Source: Thiothrix winogradskyi
Lineage (GTDB): Bacteria; Pseudomonadota; Gammaproteobacteria; Thiotrichales; Thiotrichaceae
Length of the DNA stretch: 64,000 nucleotides
Direction of reading: 5' to 3'
Assembly (NCBI RefSeq): GCF_021650935.1
Contig: NZ_CP091244.1
Coordinates: forward strand, 2,356,001-2,420,000
Under the pieces are notes generated by a model. The model worked only from the letters and a program-made list of their open reading frames with translations, did not search any database and had not been told where the DNA came from. This document shows positions 17,511 to 26,372 of the stretch, piece by piece. A program made the position numbers and the translations under genes. How positions within the stretch are numbered: the stretch's first letter is position 1; the number at the start of each line of letters is the position of its first letter.

Positions 17511-18416
17511 ATGAGTGACGGGCATTTTTCCTTCGCCTCGCTGATCAGTTCGCGGGATGAATACGAGGAAAGTTTCTGGCCATCCTTCACCGACATTATG
17601 ATGGTCATTACCATGATTTTCCTGATTATCACGGTAGCGGTGGTGCTGACCAATACGCGCTTGCTGGACAATTTGCGCAATAGCGTATTGGCTGAACAGG
17701 CGGCGCAAGTCGACGCCCAAAAATCCGCACTCGAAGCGCAGCGTGCCGCCCAAGAAGCGCAACGTGCGGCGTTTGAAGCACAAAAAGCTACCCAACAAGC
17801 CGAATTCCAACTTCAGGCGAACGCCACCCTAGAAGAGCAGCTTGAGTATTTGCAACAGCGTTCCTCCAGTTTGGAAATGGAATTATTGCGCAGTCGGGCA
17901 GAAACCGAAGCTGCCCACAGTACCAGCACCGAGAAAGATGCGGAGCTGGCACGTTTGCAAACCCTCAGCCGTGAACAGGCGGATACGCTGGGCTTGCGCG
18001 ACAAAGCGATCATTGAATTGCAAACCAATTTAGACGAGAAAAGCTCACAAGTGGTTGGTTTGCAGACCAAAGTGGATGAAAGCGAGAAGAAGTTGCTGAG
18101 CCTGCAAGGTGAATTCACCGAACTCGATCAGAAATACCAAAAATTGCTCAAACCCGCCCGTTCTGCCAAAGGCAAACAAGTGGTGGAAGTGGTGTACAGC
18201 AAAAACGGTTACAGCATCCGCAAGCCGGGGGAAGCGGCGGTGCGTGGCGTCAACCGTTCCGCTTTGGACAGCGAGTTAAGTGCGCTGAAAGCCCAGCATG
18301 GCACGGAGTTGTATGTGAAGGTCATTATTCCTGACAATAGCGGCTTGTCGTACAACGAGGCATGGCGGTTTACCAGCGAAATGCTGAAGAAATACGACTA
18401 CTATTCTGAACCATGA
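17511..18416 (+). CDS. MotB/ExbD-like (ZorB-like) protein with coiled-coil stalk
   Basis: A 301-residue protein with a short cytoplasmic N-terminus and one TM helix at about residues 25-46. Its motif is SFWPSFTDIMMVITMIFLI, with the Asp in the place of the proton-binding Asp of MotB/ExbD/TolR. A long Ala/Gln/Glu-rich coiled coil (about 55-205) and a small C-terminal domain (VVEVVYSKNGYSIRKPG ... ELYVKVIIPDN) follow. That domain resembles the ExbD/TolR periplasmic domain more than an OmpA peptidoglycan-binding domain. It is last of the gph-rmuC-MotA-like-MotB-like string and convergent with rlmB. Confidence 0.72.
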   Translation: MSDGHFSFASLISSRDEYEESFWPSFTDIMMVITMIFLIITVAVVLTNTRLLDNLRNSVLAEQAAQVDAQKSALEAQRAAQEAQRAAFEAQKATQQAEFQLQANATLEEQLEYLQQRSSSLEMELLRSRAETEAAHSTSTEKDAELARLQTLSREQADTLGLRDKAIIELQTNLDEKSSQVVGLQTKVDESEKKLLSLQGEFTELDQKYQKLLKPARSAKGKQVVEVVYSKNGYSIRKPGEAAVRGVNRSALDSELSALKAQHGTELYVKVIIPDNSGLSYNEAWRFTSEMLKKYDYYSEP

Positions 18417-18417
18417 G

Positions 18418-19161
18418 TTACGACATTTTCCGCTGCCGCAAGGCTTCGTACAGGCACACGCCTGTGGCCACCGACACGTTCAAGCTCGACACTTGCCCCG
18501 CCATCGGGATTGAAATCAAGTAGTCGCACGCTTCTTCGGTCAAACGGCGGATACCAGCCCCTTCCGCGCCCATGACCAGTGCCATTGGCCCTTTTAGATC
18601 GGCTTGATACAAGGTTTGCTTGGCTTTGTCGCTTGTTCCCGTCAGCCAAATACCGCGACTTTTCAGTGTTTCCAGCGTGCGAGCAAGGTTGGTGACGGGG
18701 ATAAACGGAATGATCTCTGCCGCACCGGAGGCGACTTTACGCACGGTTGGGGTGATGCTGGCAGCATTATCCTTCGGGGCAATGACTGCGTGCACGCCAG
18801 CACCTTCGGCGGTACGCAAACACGCGCCCAGATTGTGCGGGTCTGTGACACCATCCAATACCAGCAGAAACGGCGGTTCGCTCATGCCGTCGAGCATGTC
18901 GTAGAAGTCATTTTCTGTCCACGCTTTGAGTTTGTAATACTCGGCAACAATGCCTTGGTGGCGGTTATTGCCTGCCAGCTTGTCGAGCTTGTCAGCTTCG
19001 GTCAGCAGGATACGCATTCCGCTTTCTTCCGCCATCTTTTCCAGTTTTTTCAGGCGGTCATTGCGGCTGCGTTTGTCCAGCCAGATTTGTCCGAGGTTTT
19101 CGGTATCGTTGCGCAAGGCGCTTTCAACGGCATGTACGCCGCAAATAATCGATTTTGACAT
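18418..19161 (-). CDS. rlmB: 23S rRNA (guanosine-2'-O-)-methyltransferase RlmB
   Basis: A 247-residue SpoU-family (SPOUT) methyltransferase that modifies G2251 in the ribosomal P-loop. It has an N-terminal L30e-like substrate domain and a C-terminal trefoil-knot domain with the motifs VLDGVTDPHNLGACLRTAE, MGAEGAGIRRL and ISIPMAGQVSSLNVSVA. The start overlaps the rnr stop as TAATG, the usual rnr-rlmB operon order in gammaproteobacteria. Confidence 0.96.
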   Translation of the reverse strand: MSKSIICGVHAVESALRNDTENLGQIWLDKRSRNDRLKKLEKMAEESGMRILLTEADKLDKLAGNNRHQGIVAEYYKLKAWTENDFYDMLDGMSEPPFLLVLDGVTDPHNLGACLRTAEGAGVHAVIAPKDNAASITPTVRKVASGAAEIIPFIPVTNLARTLETLKSRGIWLTGTSDKAKQTLYQADLKGPMALVMGAEGAGIRRLTEEACDYLISIPMAGQVSSLNVSVATGVCLYEALRQRKMS

Positions 19162-21503
19162 TAGGCGATCGGTTTCTTCTTACGGGGTTTTTTGCTTGCC
19201 GGTTTTTTAGGGCTGGCTGGTTTCTGGCTGGTGGTCGGGTCAGACTTTGACGCGCGTTCCGCTTTGCTTTTGCCGGTGGGTTTGCGGCTTTTGCTGCTGG
19301 GCTTTTTGGTGCGTGTTGCCGCAGTTTCACCATCGGCTTTGGCGAGTACGAAGTCGATTTTGCGTTCGTCCAAATCGACCCGTGCCACGGTGACGTTGAT
19401 GGTATCGCCAAGGCGGTAAATGCGCCCGGAGTTTTCACCCGTCAATTGGTGATGCGCGGCATCAAAGTGGTAGTAGTCGCTGGTCAGGGCGGTGATGTGA
19501 ATCAAACCTTCCACGAAGATGTCTTTGAGTTCGACAAATAAGCCAAAGCCCATGACGCTGGTAATGACACCGCTAAAGGTTTCACCAATGTGTTCTTGCA
19601 TGTATTCGCATTTGAGCCAAGCGGTCACGTCGCGAGTGGCATCATCGGCACGGCGTTCGGTCATGGAACAGTGTTCGCCAAGGGCTACCATGTCTTTGTG
19701 CGAATAGTGGTAGTCTTTGACCTTGCCACCGCGCACTAAATGGCGAATCGCACGGTGTACCAGCAAATCGGGGTAACGCCGGATCGGTGAGGTGAAATGC
19801 GCGTAATACGGTTGCGCCAAGCCGAAATGTCCCTCTGAATCAGGGCTGTAGACCGCTTGCGACATGGAGCGCAGCAATACGGTCTGGATCATGTGCCGGT
19901 CAGGGCGGTCGCCGAGGCTATTCAGCAACGCGGTGTAATCGTTTGGCTTGGGTTCGTCGCCGCCACCCAAACTTAAGGCGAGACTGGCGAGGAATTGACG
20001 CAAATCCGCGAGCTTTTCCGGTGTGGGGCCTTTGTGGGCGCGGTGAAGTGCAGGGATTTTGTATTTGCTGAGGTAAGTTGCCGCGCACACATTGGCGAGA
20101 ATCATGCACTCTTCGATCAGTTTGTGCGCGTCGTTGCGTTCGGTCGGGACAATCGCTTCGATTTTGCGCTCGGCATCAAACACGATGCGGGTTTCGGCGG
20201 TTTCAAAGTCGATAGCACCCCGACGGTCACGCGCTTTGCGCAGGACTTTGTACAGGGAATAGAGGTCGTCGAGGTGTTCGCAGAGTTCTGGCGAATGGTT
20301 GCGACGTGCATCCATGTCGCGGTCGACCACGATTTTTGCCATCTCGGTGTAGGTGAGACGGGCAGCGGAATGCATAATGCCTTCCACGAATTGATAGCTG
20401 ATCAGCTTGCCGCGTGCGCCGATTTGGATGTCGCAAATCATGCACAGCCGGTCAACGTGCGGGTTAAGGGAGCACAAGCCGTTAGACAATATTTCTGGCA
20501 ACATCGGGATGACTTTGCCGGGGAAATACACCGATGTGCCGCGTTCGGTGGCTTCGCGCCCAATCGCGGAATCGGCTTGCACGTAATGCGATACGTCCGC
20601 AATCGCTACCAGTAAGCGCCAGCCGTTGCCGTCACGTTCGCAGTAAACCGCGTCGTCGAAGTCTTTGGCGTCTTCGCCGTCGATGGTGACGAAAGGCGTA
20701 TCGCGCAGGTCTTCGCGGCGCGAGTCGGCTTTATCAGCTTCGGGTACTTCGTAGCCGAATTTGTCGGCTTCTTCGGTGATGTCGCTTGACCAGCCATGCG
20801 GCAGTTGGTGGCTGCGGATGGCGACGTCGATTTCCATGCCGGGAGCCATGTGGTCGCCGAGTACTTCGACGATTTTGCCGGTGGGCTGGGCGCGTTTGGA
20901 AGGTTGTTCGACAATCGCAGCGACGACGATTTGACCGGGTTTGGCGTTGCCTGCGGCATCCTGCGGAATCATGATGTCTTGGCTGATGCGTGAATTGTCA
21001 GGGGTGACAAAGCCGATATTGCCTTCCATGAAATAGCGCCCGACGACTTGGGTGGTGCCACGTTCCAGTACTTCGACCACAGCACCCTCACGGCGACCTT
21101 TGGGGTCGAGACCGCGCACGCTGCACAGGGCGCGGTCGCCGTGCATCAGGAGTTGCATTTGCTTGGCGTGGAGGAAGAGGTCGGGTGTGCCATCATCCGG
21201 TTTCAGAAAGCCGAAGCCGTCGGGGTGCCCGATGACGCGCCCGGCAATCAGGTCGGTGCGTTCAATGGGGACGTATTGGCGGCGGCGGTTATAGAGTAAT
21301 TGCCCGTCACGTTCCATCGCACGCAGGCGTTTTTTCAGGGCATCGACATCACGTTCGTCGTGCAGGTGCAACGCTTCGGTGAGGGTGGCAAAGTCCAGCG
21401 GCTGCCCTTGTTCCGTCAGCAGTTGCAGGATGACCTCGCGGCTGGGGATGGGGTTTTCATACTTTTCGGCTTCGCGCTGACTATGGGGATCGTTGAACTT
21501 CAA
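19161..21503 (-). CDS. rnr: Ribonuclease R
   Basis: A 780-residue 3'-5' exoribonuclease that degrades structured RNA. In order it has an N-terminal winged helix, cold-shock domains, the RNB catalytic domain (TIDGEDAKDFDDAVY with the metal-binding Asp cluster), an S1 domain and a Lys/Ser-rich basic tail typical of RNase R. I chose the TTG at 21501-21503 because the protein then begins KFNDPHSQREAEKYENPIPS, matching the E. coli start region. An upstream in-frame extension is unlikely. It is cotranscribed with rlmB. Confidence 0.95.
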   Translation of the reverse strand: MKFNDPHSQREAEKYENPIPSREVILQLLTEQGQPLDFATLTEALHLHDERDVDALKKRLRAMERDGQLLYNRRRQYVPIERTDLIAGRVIGHPDGFGFLKPDDGTPDLFLHAKQMQLLMHGDRALCSVRGLDPKGRREGAVVEVLERGTTQVVGRYFMEGNIGFVTPDNSRISQDIMIPQDAAGNAKPGQIVVAAIVEQPSKRAQPTGKIVEVLGDHMAPGMEIDVAIRSHQLPHGWSSDITEEADKFGYEVPEADKADSRREDLRDTPFVTIDGEDAKDFDDAVYCERDGNGWRLLVAIADVSHYVQADSAIGREATERGTSVYFPGKVIPMLPEILSNGLCSLNPHVDRLCMICDIQIGARGKLISYQFVEGIMHSAARLTYTEMAKIVVDRDMDARRNHSPELCEHLDDLYSLYKVLRKARDRRGAIDFETAETRIVFDAERKIEAIVPTERNDAHKLIEECMILANVCAATYLSKYKIPALHRAHKGPTPEKLADLRQFLASLALSLGGGDEPKPNDYTALLNSLGDRPDRHMIQTVLLRSMSQAVYSPDSEGHFGLAQPYYAHFTSPIRRYPDLLVHRAIRHLVRGGKVKDYHYSHKDMVALGEHCSMTERRADDATRDVTAWLKCEYMQEHIGETFSGVITSVMGFGLFVELKDIFVEGLIHITALTSDYYHFDAAHHQLTGENSGRIYRLGDTINVTVARVDLDERKIDFVLAKADGETAATRTKKPSSKSRKPTGKSKAERASKSDPTTSQKPASPKKPASKKPRKKKPIA

Positions 21504-21580
21504 ATTGTGTCCTTGTGTGGTTTGTCTTTTCGTATGGGTGCAGTGTACCAAAAAAATGTAATAAAAACGCGGTTTGGTGT

Positions 21581-21609
21581 TTGACAAGATGCGGTGAGCG
21601 CTATATATT
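21581..21609 (+). promoter_or_regulatory. Sigma-70 promoter of tRNA-Leu
   Basis: TTGACA at 21581-21586 and TATATT at 21604-21609 are separated by 17 bases. A GC-rich stretch resembling a discriminator follows, and the tRNA begins 34 bases after the -10 box. Confidence 0.8.
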
Positions 21610-21643
21610 TCGCGTCTCGCAAAGCATTACTGTTTTGTGAATT

Positions 21644-21730
21644 GCCGAGATGGCGGAATTGGTAGACGCGCTAGTTTCAGGTATTAGTGGGGGCAACCCC
21701 GTGGAGGTTCGAGTCCTCTTCCCGGCACCA
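21644..21730 (+). tRNA. tRNA-Leu (anticodon CAG)
   Basis: An 87-nt class II tRNA with encoded CCA. The anticodon arm is CTAGT-TTCAGGT-ATTAG, giving CAG at positions 34-36. It has the long variable arm (GTGGGGGCAACCCCGT) and the T-arm GTTCGAGTCC. The acceptor stem has one A-C mismatch at pair 5-68. It lies alone between rnr and a Uma2-family gene. Confidence 0.95.
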
Positions 21731-21738
21731 AATTGAAA

Positions 21739-21766
21739 GGCTAGTCAGAAATGACTGGCCTTTTTT
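21739..21766 (+). terminator. Rho-independent terminator of tRNA-Leu
   Basis: The stem GGCTAGTCA/TGACTGGCC around a GAAA loop is followed directly by TTTTTT. Confidence 0.9.
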
Positions 21767-21776
21767 ATTTCTAAGC

Positions 21777-22349
21777 TCAGATCCACAACGCTGTCAGCGA
21801 AATTTCTATCGCATCGAACGGTGGAATACGCGCCGTATCGTCATTGCCCCATGCACCCAGCAAAATCCAGTGACCGCCAGATGATTGGTAGGCTTCTAGG
21901 GTTTTGTGTTCGGGGTCTACTATCCAGAACCATTCTACGCCTTCGGCGCGGTAGATCGGCATCTTCAGGATTCTGTCTTTGCTGGCAGTGGAAGGGGATA
22001 GCACTTCACACACCCAGTCGGGGGCAAGTTCCAGCCATGCGGTATCCGGTAGCGTTGGCAGGCGTTCACGTCGCCAGCCTGCCAAATCGGGAACAAGGAT
22101 GTGCGGTTTGCTCCCCAGATGAAGTTCAGGTTCAAACAAGATTAGCCAGCCGTCAGTGTCCTTATTTCCTGAGTCGAAAGAGCTGCCGACTTGGCGATCA
22201 AGTATGGAGGATGCGCGTGCATGGCGAATGGCAGGGCGGGGCATGGTGTGCAGTTCGCCGTTGAGGATTTCACCCGTTAAGTGTTCGGGCAGTTGCAAAA
22301 TATCTGCATAGGTTGCAGGTGGGGTGCCACGCTTTGCTGCTTGAGCCAT
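21777..22349 (-). CDS. Uma2-family (DUF820) restriction-endonuclease-like protein
   Basis: A 190-residue PD-(D/E)XK-fold protein of the Uma2 family. It has the N-terminal pattern TYADILQLPEHLTGEILNGE, then VPDLAGWRRERLP and the catalytic-type segment DWVCEVLSPSTASKDR with Lys downstream. These proteins are abundant in cyanobacteria and filamentous sulfur bacteria and their role is unproven. It is convergent with the tRNA unit. The 5' end overlaps the upstream region of rluA on the opposite strand. Confidence 0.85.
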   Translation of the reverse strand: MAQAAKRGTPPATYADILQLPEHLTGEILNGELHTMPRPAIRHARASSILDRQVGSSFDSGNKDTDGWLILFEPELHLGSKPHILVPDLAGWRRERLPTLPDTAWLELAPDWVCEVLSPSTASKDRILKMPIYRAEGVEWFWIVDPEHKTLEAYQSSGGHWILLGAWGNDDTARIPPFDAIEISLTALWI

Positions 22350-22468
22350 TGCCGGATGTCCTGTTGTCGTGTGCCGTCAGTATCTTGAGGATAGCACTCA
22401 CGTCTGTGTTTTCAAATAGGGCTTGCCGTGCCAGAATTGCTGCCGATACCCCTCCATCGGAATATGAT

Positions 22469-23125
22469 TTGATCACTTATAACCCTCCCGCTCACGCCGG
22501 TTTGCACATCCTCTACCTCGATGATTCCATTATCGTGGTCGATAAGCCTGCTGGTTTGCTCTCGGTTCCTGGTCGTGGTGACGGCAAGCAAGATTGCATG
22601 GTTGCTCGTGTACAAGCCGAATTCGCTGATGCACTCATCGTGCACCGTCTGGATATGGGAACGTCAGGCATTATGGTGATGGCGCGTGGCAAGGCGATGG
22701 AACGTGCCTTGAGCATCCTGTTTCAAACGCGGCAAGTGCATAAACGTTATGAAGCAGTGGTGGCAGGGCAGGTTACACCGACCCGTGGTGAAATCCATTT
22801 ACCGTTGTTGACGGATTGGCCGAACCGACCGCGCCAAATGGTGAGTTTTGCGTTAGGCAAGCCGTCGTGTACGCGGTATCAGGTGCTGGTTTACTATGCG
22901 GAAACCGATACCAGTCGGGTGGCACTTGAGCCAATTACGGGGCGTACTCACCAGTTGCGGGTGCATTTGCAGGCGTTGGGGCATCCGATCTTGGGTGATG
23001 AGTTATACGCGAGTGCGGAGGTATGTGCCAAAGCGCAGCGTTTGCTGTTACATGCGGCGTGGATTAGCTTCCCCCACCCCTTGACCGCAGAGGTTTTGAG
23101 TATTAACAGCCCAATTCCTTTCTAA
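22469..23125 (+). CDS. rluA: RluA-family pseudouridine synthase
   Basis: About 218 residues, close to the 219 of E. coli RluA, which modifies 23S rRNA U746 and tRNA U32. The catalytic motif is HRLDMGTSGIMVMA. Other RluA hallmarks are DKPAGLLSVPGRG, LTDWPNRPRQ and ITGRTHQLRVHLQALGHPILGDELYA. The TTG at 22469-22471 gives the family length. The open frame extends further upstream with no conserved sequence, so the true start is uncertain. Confidence 0.85.
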   Translation: MITYNPPAHAGLHILYLDDSIIVVDKPAGLLSVPGRGDGKQDCMVARVQAEFADALIVHRLDMGTSGIMVMARGKAMERALSILFQTRQVHKRYEAVVAGQVTPTRGEIHLPLLTDWPNRPRQMVSFALGKPSCTRYQVLVYYAETDTSRVALEPITGRTHQLRVHLQALGHPILGDELYASAEVCAKAQRLLLHAAWISFPHPLTAEVLSINSPIPF

Positions 23126-23241
23126 ATGCTGGTATCCTCCACGGGATTGCGTCAAAATCTGCGCAACCGTCAGCGGGAACTCTGTGGGCTAACCGTGTTC
23201 TAACCCGTGACGGTATATTATAAATTATTGAGGTGCTTATT

Positions 23242-23886
23242 ATGAAAACTTCCATGCGTACTTTGTTGATTGGTGCTGTGTCTGCTGCATTACTGGCTGG
23301 TTGCAGTCCTTCTGGTGAAATGACCCGTGCACAACAGGGTGCGATAATCGGTGCGTTGGGTGGTGCGGTGATCGGTAAAAATACCGCGAACAAAGACGAC
23401 AAACGTGCCGTAGCAGGCGCTATTATCGGTGGTGTGGCAGGTGCTGCTATCGGTAATTACATGGATCAGCAAGAAGCGGCATTGCGTCAGCAAATGCAAG
23501 GCACGGGTGTCGAGGTAACTCGTCAGGATAATAATATTGTCCTCACCATGCCGGATGCGATTACCTTTGACTTCGGTCAGGCTGGGGTCAAGCCACAGTT
23601 CTATGGCGTGTTGAATAATTTGGCGACCACCTTGAACCAATTCCCTGAAACCCGTGTGCAGATTGCCGGGCATACCGATAATGTCGGTAGTGATGCCGCC
23701 AACCTGCAATTGTCACAGCAACGGGCTAACAGTGTGCGTTCTTACATGGCGAGTAATGGCGTGAATGCACAACGTATGCAGGCGGTGGGTTACGGTGAAA
23801 GCCGTCCTCTGGCGGATAACAGCACTGATTATGGTCGTGCGCAAAACCGCCGTGTTGAAATTACGTTGATCCCTGTTCAACAGTAA
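23242..23886 (+). CDS. OmpA-family outer-membrane lipoprotein (YiaD-like)
   Basis: About 214 residues. The lipobox LLAGC is at about residues 18-22, followed by a Gly-rich segment (GAIIGALGGAVIG repeated as GAIIGGVAGAAIG) typical of Rick_17kDa/glycine-zipper lipoproteins. A C-terminal OmpA peptidoglycan-binding domain has the motif IAGHTDNVGS and RANSVRSYM. It anchors the outer membrane to the wall. The start at 23242 was chosen because it begins MKTSMRTLLIGAV, a clean signal peptide. Confidence 0.9.
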   Translation: MKTSMRTLLIGAVSAALLAGCSPSGEMTRAQQGAIIGALGGAVIGKNTANKDDKRAVAGAIIGGVAGAAIGNYMDQQEAALRQQMQGTGVEVTRQDNNIVLTMPDAITFDFGQAGVKPQFYGVLNNLATTLNQFPETRVQIAGHTDNVGSDAANLQLSQQRANSVRSYMASNGVNAQRMQAVGYGESRPLADNSTDYGRAQNRRVEITLIPVQQ

Positions 23887-23939
23887 TTCAACCACAATAG
23901 TCGGAAATCCGGCACATAGACTATAATCCGTTATATTAT

Positions 23940-23966
23940 GAAGGCTCCATAGGGAGCCTTCTTTGT
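23940..23966 (+). terminator. Rho-independent terminator after the OmpA-like gene
   Basis: The stem AAGGCTCC/GGGAGCCTT has a short loop and is followed by a T-rich CTTTGTA. Confidence 0.75.
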
Positions 23967-23985
23967 ATAAAAAAATGGACTTAAC

Positions 23986-24534
23986 GTGCGGGAACAAATT
24001 CCAAACATCATCACAGTGATTCGTATCCTTTCTATTGCGCCGATTTGTTGGTTGCTATGGAAGGGTTCTTATGGTCTTGCCCTGACATTATTGGTGCTGG
24101 CGGGTTTGTCGGATGCCTTAGATGGGTTTTTGGCACGGCGCTATGGCTGGTTTACGCGCTTAGGGGCGATTCTTGATCCGGTGGCAGACAAGCTATTTGT
24201 GGTTTCCGTGTTTATCGTGTTTGGCTTGAAGGGCAGTTTGCCTTGGTGGTTAATAGCGTTGGTGATCGGGCGCGATGTGGTGATTGTGTTAGGTGCCATT
24301 GCGTATCGCTTAGTCATGGGTGCGTTGGATATGCGCCCGCTGGTGATCAGCAAGCTCAACACCGGGTTGCAGATTTTTCTGTTGGCAACCACGCTGTTGC
24401 ACGTGGCAATCTATGCATTGCCGGATTGGTTTAATTTGGGCTTGCAGTGGGCAGTGGGCGTGACAACGGTGTTGAGTGGGTTTGCCTATGTGTTGCTGTG
24501 GAGCCGTTATGCGTGGAGGAAACGTCGAGTATGA
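23986..24534 (+). CDS. CDP-alcohol phosphatidyltransferase (PgsA-like)
   Basis: A 182-residue integral membrane enzyme. The CDP-alcohol signature D-x2-DG-x2-AR-x8-G-x3-D-x3-D is complete in SDALDGFLARRYGWFTRLGA followed by ILDPVADK. About five TM helices follow. It probably makes phosphatidylglycerophosphate or a related phospholipid; the exact acceptor cannot be told from sequence. The start is a GTG. The stop overlaps the next gene start (ATGA). Confidence 0.85.
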   Translation: MREQIPNIITVIRILSIAPICWLLWKGSYGLALTLLVLAGLSDALDGFLARRYGWFTRLGAILDPVADKLFVVSVFIVFGLKGSLPWWLIALVIGRDVVIVLGAIAYRLVMGALDMRPLVISKLNTGLQIFLLATTLLHVAIYALPDWFNLGLQWAVGVTTVLSGFAYVLLWSRYAWRKRRV

Positions 24535-25649
24535 TACTCAGTGGACGCTGGTTTTGGTTAGTGACAGGGAGTATTGCCGTCGCATTGCTGTATGTGCTTG
24601 CTCCGATTTTAACACCTTTTTTGGCTGCGGCATTTTTGGCTTATTTGGGCGACCCGCTGGTTGACCGCTTGGAGTCGTGGAAGTTGTCACGTACCTTCTC
24701 GGTGGTGGTGGTCTTTTTAAGTATCTTTCTGTTGCTACTGCTATTTTTCTTGTTTTTAGTGCCCGTGCTGGAAACGCAGATGAAGTTGTTTATCAATAAA
24801 GTCCCCGCTTATCTTGATTGGGTGGTGACTGTTTTGGGACCTTATCTGCACCAAAAGTTTGGGGTTGATACCACTGTTTTGGAAGTCGACCATATTAAAA
24901 ACGTGATTGCGACACATTGGAAAGAAACGGGCGGGTTTATTCGTAATGCGATTCAAACCATTTCTAAATCTGGTTTTGTGGTATTGGGTTGGGTGGCAAA
25001 TCTGGCGTTAATTCCGATTATTACGTTTTATTTGTTACGCGACTGGGATCACATGGTGGCGTATATCGACGATTTATTACCGCGTGCGGTCGAGCCATTG
25101 GTGGCTAAATTGGCGCGTGAATCCGATGATGTCTTGGGGGCATTTTTGCGCGGGCAGTTGTTGGTGATGCTGGCGTTGGCGGTGATTTATTCCATTGGAT
25201 TGTCGCTGGTGGGCTTGGAGTTCGCTTTGCTGATTGGTTTGATTGCTGGGGTGGTGAGTTTTGTTCCTTACCTCGGTTTGATTGTCGGTGTGGCGATTGC
25301 AGGCATTGCTGTCCTGTTCCAAACTCAGGATGTCTTTGATCTGTTTTGGGTATTCGCCGTATTTGGGGTTGCACAGATGATTGAAGGCACTATCCTAACC
25401 CCGTTATTGGTGGGGGAACGGATTGGTTTGCATCCCGTGACCGTGATTTTCGCCGTGTTGGCAGGCGGGCAATTGTTTGGCTTTTTTGGGGTGTTGTTGG
25501 CATTGCCGGTGGCTGCGGTATTGGCGGTGATCATGCGGCATCTCCACGATTCTTACAAACAGAGTCAGATTTACAGCATTAATCATCCTGAGCCATTGGG
25601 CGTGATTGATTTGGACGATGGCAGTAATGAGGTGAAAGAACAGGCATGA
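24531..25649 (+). CDS. AI-2E family (PerM-like) transporter
   Basis: A 372-residue membrane protein of the AI-2E/PerM family. It has seven to eight hydrophobic segments, the central conserved stretch IPIITFYLLRDWD and the C-terminal core VVSFVPYLGLIVGV ... MIEGTILTPLLVGERIGLHP. Substrate is unknown in most members. It is coupled to the phosphatidyltransferase upstream and to hda downstream by 4-base overlaps; the perM-hda neighbourhood is common in gammaproteobacteria. Confidence 0.9.
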   Translation: MILSGRWFWLVTGSIAVALLYVLAPILTPFLAAAFLAYLGDPLVDRLESWKLSRTFSVVVVFLSIFLLLLLFFLFLVPVLETQMKLFINKVPAYLDWVVTVLGPYLHQKFGVDTTVLEVDHIKNVIATHWKETGGFIRNAIQTISKSGFVVLGWVANLALIPIITFYLLRDWDHMVAYIDDLLPRAVEPLVAKLARESDDVLGAFLRGQLLVMLALAVIYSIGLSLVGLEFALLIGLIAGVVSFVPYLGLIVGVAIAGIAVLFQTQDVFDLFWVFAVFGVAQMIEGTILTPLLVGERIGLHPVTVIFAVLAGGQLFGFFGVLLALPVAAVLAVIMRHLHDSYKQSQIYSINHPEPLGVIDLDDGSNEVKEQA

Positions 25650-26371
25650 CGCAACAACTGACCTTGAATGTGGGAATGCGCGAAGGTCATCGTTTCAGTT
25701 CATTTTTTGTGACGCCTGAAAATGCTGAGTTGCTGGGGATTTTGAAAAACGGTTTTGAACGTGAATTCCCACAAATTTTTTTGTGGGGCGATACCGAAGC
25801 TGGGAAATCGCATTTACTGCAAGCTTATTGTGAGCGCTATTATCAGCGCGGTTTAATGGCAGCTTATGTGCCGCTGGGCAGTTGCGCCCAATACGGTCCC
25901 CGCGTGTTAGCCGGTGTCGAGGGCAAACATCTGGTCGCGGTGGATGAACTCGATGCGGTAATTGGGCAACGTGATTGGGAAGTGGCGTTGATGAACCTGA
26001 TCAATACTTGCCGCGCTAATTATCAGCCGCTGATGATGGCAGCACGCCTTAATCCCCGTGAAATGGCTTGTGTGTTACCCGATTTTTCCTCACGTTTGCT
26101 GTGGGGCGCGGATTATCGGGTGCATCCGGTGCAGGGCGGGCAATGTTTGCAAGCGATGGCATGGCGTGCCCATCATCGTGGCTTTGAATTATCAGAACAC
26201 GTCATGAAATATATTGAGCGGCATTATCCACAAAATATGACTACCCTCATGGCAATGCTGGATCAGTTGGATGTTGCCAGCTTAACGAGAGGGCGTAAAA
26301 TTACGCGCGAATTTATCCGTGAAGTGATGCAAAAAAATGCCAATGCATTACCGTTAAAACCAGGAGATTGA
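25646..26371 (+). CDS. hda: DnaA-homologue regulator Hda
   Basis: A 241-residue AAA+ protein related to DnaA domain III. Hda works with the DNA-loaded sliding clamp to promote hydrolysis of DnaA-ATP and so prevents re-initiation. The N-terminus QLTLNVGMREGHRFSSF holds the clamp-binding region. The Walker A is replaced by GDTEAGKSHLL, and an acidic Walker B-like AVDELDAV is present. There is no DnaA-type DNA-binding domain, as expected. Confidence 0.92.
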   Translation: MTQQLTLNVGMREGHRFSSFFVTPENAELLGILKNGFEREFPQIFLWGDTEAGKSHLLQAYCERYYQRGLMAAYVPLGSCAQYGPRVLAGVEGKHLVAVDELDAVIGQRDWEVALMNLINTCRANYQPLMMAARLNPREMACVLPDFSSRLLWGADYRVHPVQGGQCLQAMAWRAHHRGFELSEHVMKYIERHYPQNMTTLMAMLDQLDVASLTRGRKITREFIREVMQKNANALPLKPGD

Positions 26372-26372
26372 T

